This document shows, in pieces, positions 35,122 to 37,752 of a DNA stretch of 37,752 nt. Under the pieces are notes generated by a model, which was not told where the DNA came from, made no database searches, and was given only the letters and a program-made list of their open reading frames with translations. Made by a program: the position numbers and the translations under genes. Every line of letters starts with the position of its first letter. Positions within the stretch are counted from its first letter, which is position 1. The DNA comes from Flavobacterium sp. (lineage in GTDB: Bacteria; Bacteroidota; Bacteroidia; Flavobacteriales; Flavobacteriaceae): assembly GCF_021151785.1 (NCBI RefSeq), contig NZ_JAGKWP010000010.1, positions 1 to 37,752 of the forward strand, in the 5' to 3' direction.

Positions 35122-37752
35122 ATGAAAAAACTACTCACATTACTGTCATTGGTGCTTTCTTTTTTGGGTTATGGTCAGTTGACTCAGAATTTTGAGTCGG
35201 GTGTTTTTCCTCCTACAGGTGACAATGGAATTGGTACGATAAACTGGTCTACGACTTCGAGTACTGCATTGGCATATGGAGGTACAGGTACTTCCGCTTA
35301 TTTAACAAGAGCAAATGGTTCGTCAGCCACTACAGCTGAGGAGTATTTGGTTACGTCCCAGGTTACAGTTCCGGCCAATGGTCAGTTGCGTTTTTACACG
35401 CGTACTACATTAGCTGGTGATGATGGGACTTCTTTTTCGGTAAGAGTTTCTACGACCTCTCAAACGGGTACGGGTTCTTTTACTACGATTCCTGGTGCGA
35501 CTTGGACGGATAATACTTTAACGACCACTTATAATATTTATGAGGAGAAGGTAATTTCTTTATCGGCATATGCGGGTCAGAATATTTATTTAGCTTTTGT
35601 ACGAACAAATGAGAATGGTGATCGCTGGTTGATTGATAATGTTAATGTTGTTCAGACGTGTAATGTTCCTGCTACGTTGACTTCTACTAATATTGGGACT
35701 ACGTCAGCTTTGTTAGGTTGGACGGGTCCAGTTGGTGCTACCCAGTGGCAGATTGAAGTTGTTCCACAGTCGGCGAATTTTACGGGTGTTCCTAATTACA
35801 CGGCTAATACGAATCCATATACGGTAACGGGATTAACTCAAGGTACTCCATATAAGTTTAGAGTTAGAGCGATTTGTCCTTCTGGTTTTCCTAGTGATTG
35901 GTCTGCTACGGCTACTTTTACCACGACTCTTCCGGGTCAGGTTTGTGTTGCCCCTATTGTTATAGGTAGTTTACCTTATACTACTACAGATAATACGGCG
36001 AATTATGGGGATCCGAATGATATTATTCAACCGCTAACTTGTAGTGGTTCTGCTGCAAATTACATGGATGGTAATGATGTTTTTTATAGTTTCACTCCTT
36101 CATTTACGGGTAATATAGCTATTACATTAAATCCTACGGTTGCTAATTCGAGTATTCACGTTTTTGCTACTTGTCCAAGTCCGTCTGCTGTTTGTTTGGC
36201 TGGAGTAGTAAATAATACTTCGAATCCACGTAATATTAATCCATTTCCTGTTACGGCAGGTACTACTTATTATATTATAATTTCATCGTTAACGGGAACA
36301 CAGACGGTTGGTTATACATTAAATATTCAACAGGTTTTTTGTACACAGCCTAATGCTTTAACTGCTACAGGCATTACAAGTACATCGGCTACTTTATCAT
36401 GGGGTAATCCATCGGGAGCTACTTCATGGGAGGTTTCGGTTGCTCCGGCACCTTATGGTTTACCTGTGGGAGCTGGTACTACGGTTACGACTAATACAGG
36501 ATGGAACTTCACTGGTATTTCGGGTGTTGTTTATCAATATTATGTTCGTGCTTCATGTGGTGATGGTACGTTTAGTATTTGGTCTGGTCCATTTACTTTT
36601 ACACTTCCTCAGGTTGCTGTAGCACTTCCATATACAGATGGTTTTGAGACGCTTTCAGGTTGGACATTAAGTAGTGGTACTCAATCTAACAAATGGTCTT
36701 TTGGAACAGCGGTTAATAATGGCGGTACTCATTCGATGTATATTTCGGATTCTTATGGAGCGACGAATACTTATACACTTACATCTTCTTCTATTGTTCA
36801 TGCCTATAAGGATTTTACCATTCCAGCGGGTTTTACACAAGCGGAATTAAAATTTGATTGGAAAGCTTTAGGGGAGTCGGCAAATGATTTACTTAGAGTT
36901 TGGGTGATTCCAGCTACTACAACGCCAACGGCAGGTACTGGTCTTGTTGCTAGTGCTTCAAATATCAAGATAGGCAATGATTTATTGTTGTCTTCTACAT
37001 GGAATAATGTATTTATTAATGATATGAATGTTGCTCCATATGCAGGAGGTACAATGCGTTTGGTTTTTGAGTGGAGAAACAATGCTACGTTAGGATCTCA
37101 GCCACCTGCTGCGATAGACAATGTAGAATTGAAATTGGTTACATGTCCAAAGCCTAAGAATTTAGCTTCTTCTAATATTAGCTATAGTCAGGCTCAAGTT
37201 AGCTGGGTTAATGGAGCGACGGAGACACAGTGGGAGGTATTGGTTTTACCCCAGGGTTCGGCAGCACCTACGGCTACATCATCGGGTACAGTTGTAAGTA
37301 CACCGAGTCCTTATTTAATTACGGGCTTGAATTCAGTTACGTGTTATGATGTTTATGTTCGCGCGATATGTTCGCCAACAGATAAGAGTTATTGGTCATT
37401 GCCTATTACTATTTGTACTACTCCGAATTTTTGTGCTGGGGATCATTTTACAGACACAGGAGGTACTACGGGAGGTTATCAGAATAATGAGAATTATTCG
37501 GTAACGGCGTGTCCTGGGAATATTGGTGATGTTGTAACGGTTGTATTTAATTCATTTAATTTAGCAGCTGGAGATAATTTAATAGTTAGGAATGGTGATT
37601 TACCAACGTCTCCGATATTAGGGACTTATACAGGTACTACATTACCACCTAGTTTTACATCAACTTCGCCAAGTGGTTGTTTAACTTTTTCATTCAGTTC
37701 TAATGCAACAGGAACAAGTACAGGTTGGGATGCAACGATTTATTGTACACCT
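35122..37752 (+). CDS. Large secreted multi-domain protein, choice-of-anchor/FN3/CUB-like (C-terminus cut off)
   Basis: The frame is open from ATG 35122 to the window edge (877 codons, no stop). A signal peptide (MKKLLTLLSLVLSFLGYGQ) is followed by a choice-of-anchor J-type domain (about 20-185; FESGVFPP, RWLIDNVNV). Next are FN3-like domains (about 187-275 and 425-505), a pre-peptidase C-terminal-like domain between them (about 278-420; CVAPIVIGSLPYTTT, DVFYSFTPSFTG), and a second choice-of-anchor domain (about 510-675; DGFETLSGW, AIDNVELKL). Another FN3-like domain (about 678-770) and a CUB-like domain at the edge (NFCAGDHFTD, FNSFNLAAGDNLIVRNG) complete it. The design resembles Flavobacterial type IX-secreted surface proteins, so a C-terminal sorting domain is expected beyond the window. 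No protease motif is seen. Codon use differs from neighbours: glutamine is CAG 19 times and CAA 8 times. Confidence 0.88.
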   Translation, partial: MKKLLTLLSLVLSFLGYGQLTQNFESGVFPPTGDNGIGTINWSTTSSTALAYGGTGTSAYLTRANGSSATTAEEYLVTSQVTVPANGQLRFYTRTTLAGDDGTSFSVRVSTTSQTGTGSFTTIPGATWTDNTLTTTYNIYEEKVISLSAYAGQNIYLAFVRTNENGDRWLIDNVNVVQTCNVPATLTSTNIGTTSALLGWTGPVGATQWQIEVVPQSANFTGVPNYTANTNPYTVTGLTQGTPYKFRVRAICPSGFPSDWSATATFTTTLPGQVCVAPIVIGSLPYTTTDNTANYGDPNDIIQPLTCSGSAANYMDGNDVFYSFTPSFTGNIAITLNPTVANSSIHVFATCPSPSAVCLAGVVNNTSNPRNINPFPVTAGTTYYIIISSLTGTQTVGYTLNIQQVFCTQPNALTATGITSTSATLSWGNPSGATSWEVSVAPAPYGLPVGAGTTVTTNTGWNFTGISGVVYQYYVRASCGDGTFSIWSGPFTFTLPQVAVALPYTDGFETLSGWTLSSGTQSNKWSFGTAVNNGGTHSMYISDSYGATNTYTLTSSSIVHAYKDFTIPAGFTQAELKFDWKALGESANDLLRVWVIPATTTPTAGTGLVASASNIKIGNDLLLSSTWNNVFINDMNVAPYAGGTMRLVFEWRNNATLGSQPPAAIDNVELKLVTCPKPKNLASSNISYSQAQVSWVNGATETQWEVLVLPQGSAAPTATSSGTVVSTPSPYLITGLNSVTCYDVYVRAICSPTDKSYWSLPITICTTPNFCAGDHFTDTGGTTGGYQNNENYSVTACPGNIGDVVTVVFNSFNLAAGDNLIVRNGDLPTSPILGTYTGTTLPPSFTSTSPSGCLTFSFSSNATGTSTGWDATIYCTP

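Overview
The window is AT-rich, densely coded DNA from a member of the Bacteroidota, most likely a Flavobacterium or a close relative. The evidence is threefold: promoters match the Bacteroidetes consensus TTTG-N19-21-TAnnTTTG instead of -35/-10 boxes; genes lack Shine-Dalgarno sequences; and several genes are typical of the clade (a fused murF-alr, TPR/AraC membrane regulators, giant secreted proteins with a type IX secretion tail). No tRNA, rRNA, CRISPR array, insertion sequence or prophage was seen.

Layout. 1-1272 (-): 5' part of a secreted/membrane TPR protein, cut by the window edge. 1457-5491 (-): 2-oxoglutarate dehydrogenase E1 and E2 as an operon with a clear promoter and terminator. 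5610-6152 (+): a small outer-membrane-like protein, convergent with a two-gene unit (polyprenyl synthetase then a 117-residue protein, 6149-7512, -). 7653-14373 (+): a five-gene efflux operon (YceI-like protein, TetR regulator, TolC-like channel, membrane-fusion protein, RND pump) that meets mscL at a shared two-way terminator. 14851-17888 (-): fused murF-alr and thymidine kinase, overlapping by four bases. 17981-23086 (+): housekeeping genes (acidic conserved protein, rsmI, hopJ-family gene, recJ, MFS exporter).

23148-33980 (-) is the most unusual part. An 8.8-kb gene encodes a 2920-residue secreted protein built from three copies of a supermodule. In each copy a six-bladed NHL beta-propeller appears to be inserted inside a split putative-Ig (He_PIG) domain. 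These are followed by a PKD-like array, three nearly identical 94-residue repeats and a type IX secretion sorting domain. Next to it lies a gene for a TPR-transmembrane-AraC regulator. Between the two are two 15-bp direct repeats exactly 21 bp apart (the spacing of AraC half-sites), abutting a degenerate -7 element of the giant gene. I infer a membrane-sensing regulator controlling a giant surface protein; the sequence does not prove it.

34219-34959 (-) is an LpxH-type lipid A phosphoesterase. 35122 to the right edge (+) is the start of another large secreted protein (choice-of-anchor, FN3-like, pre-peptidase-like and CUB-like modules), with codon use visibly different from its neighbours. 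The cell-envelope theme (lipid A, peptidoglycan precursors, efflux, mechanosensitive channel, surface proteins) runs through the window, but the genes form separate transcription units.
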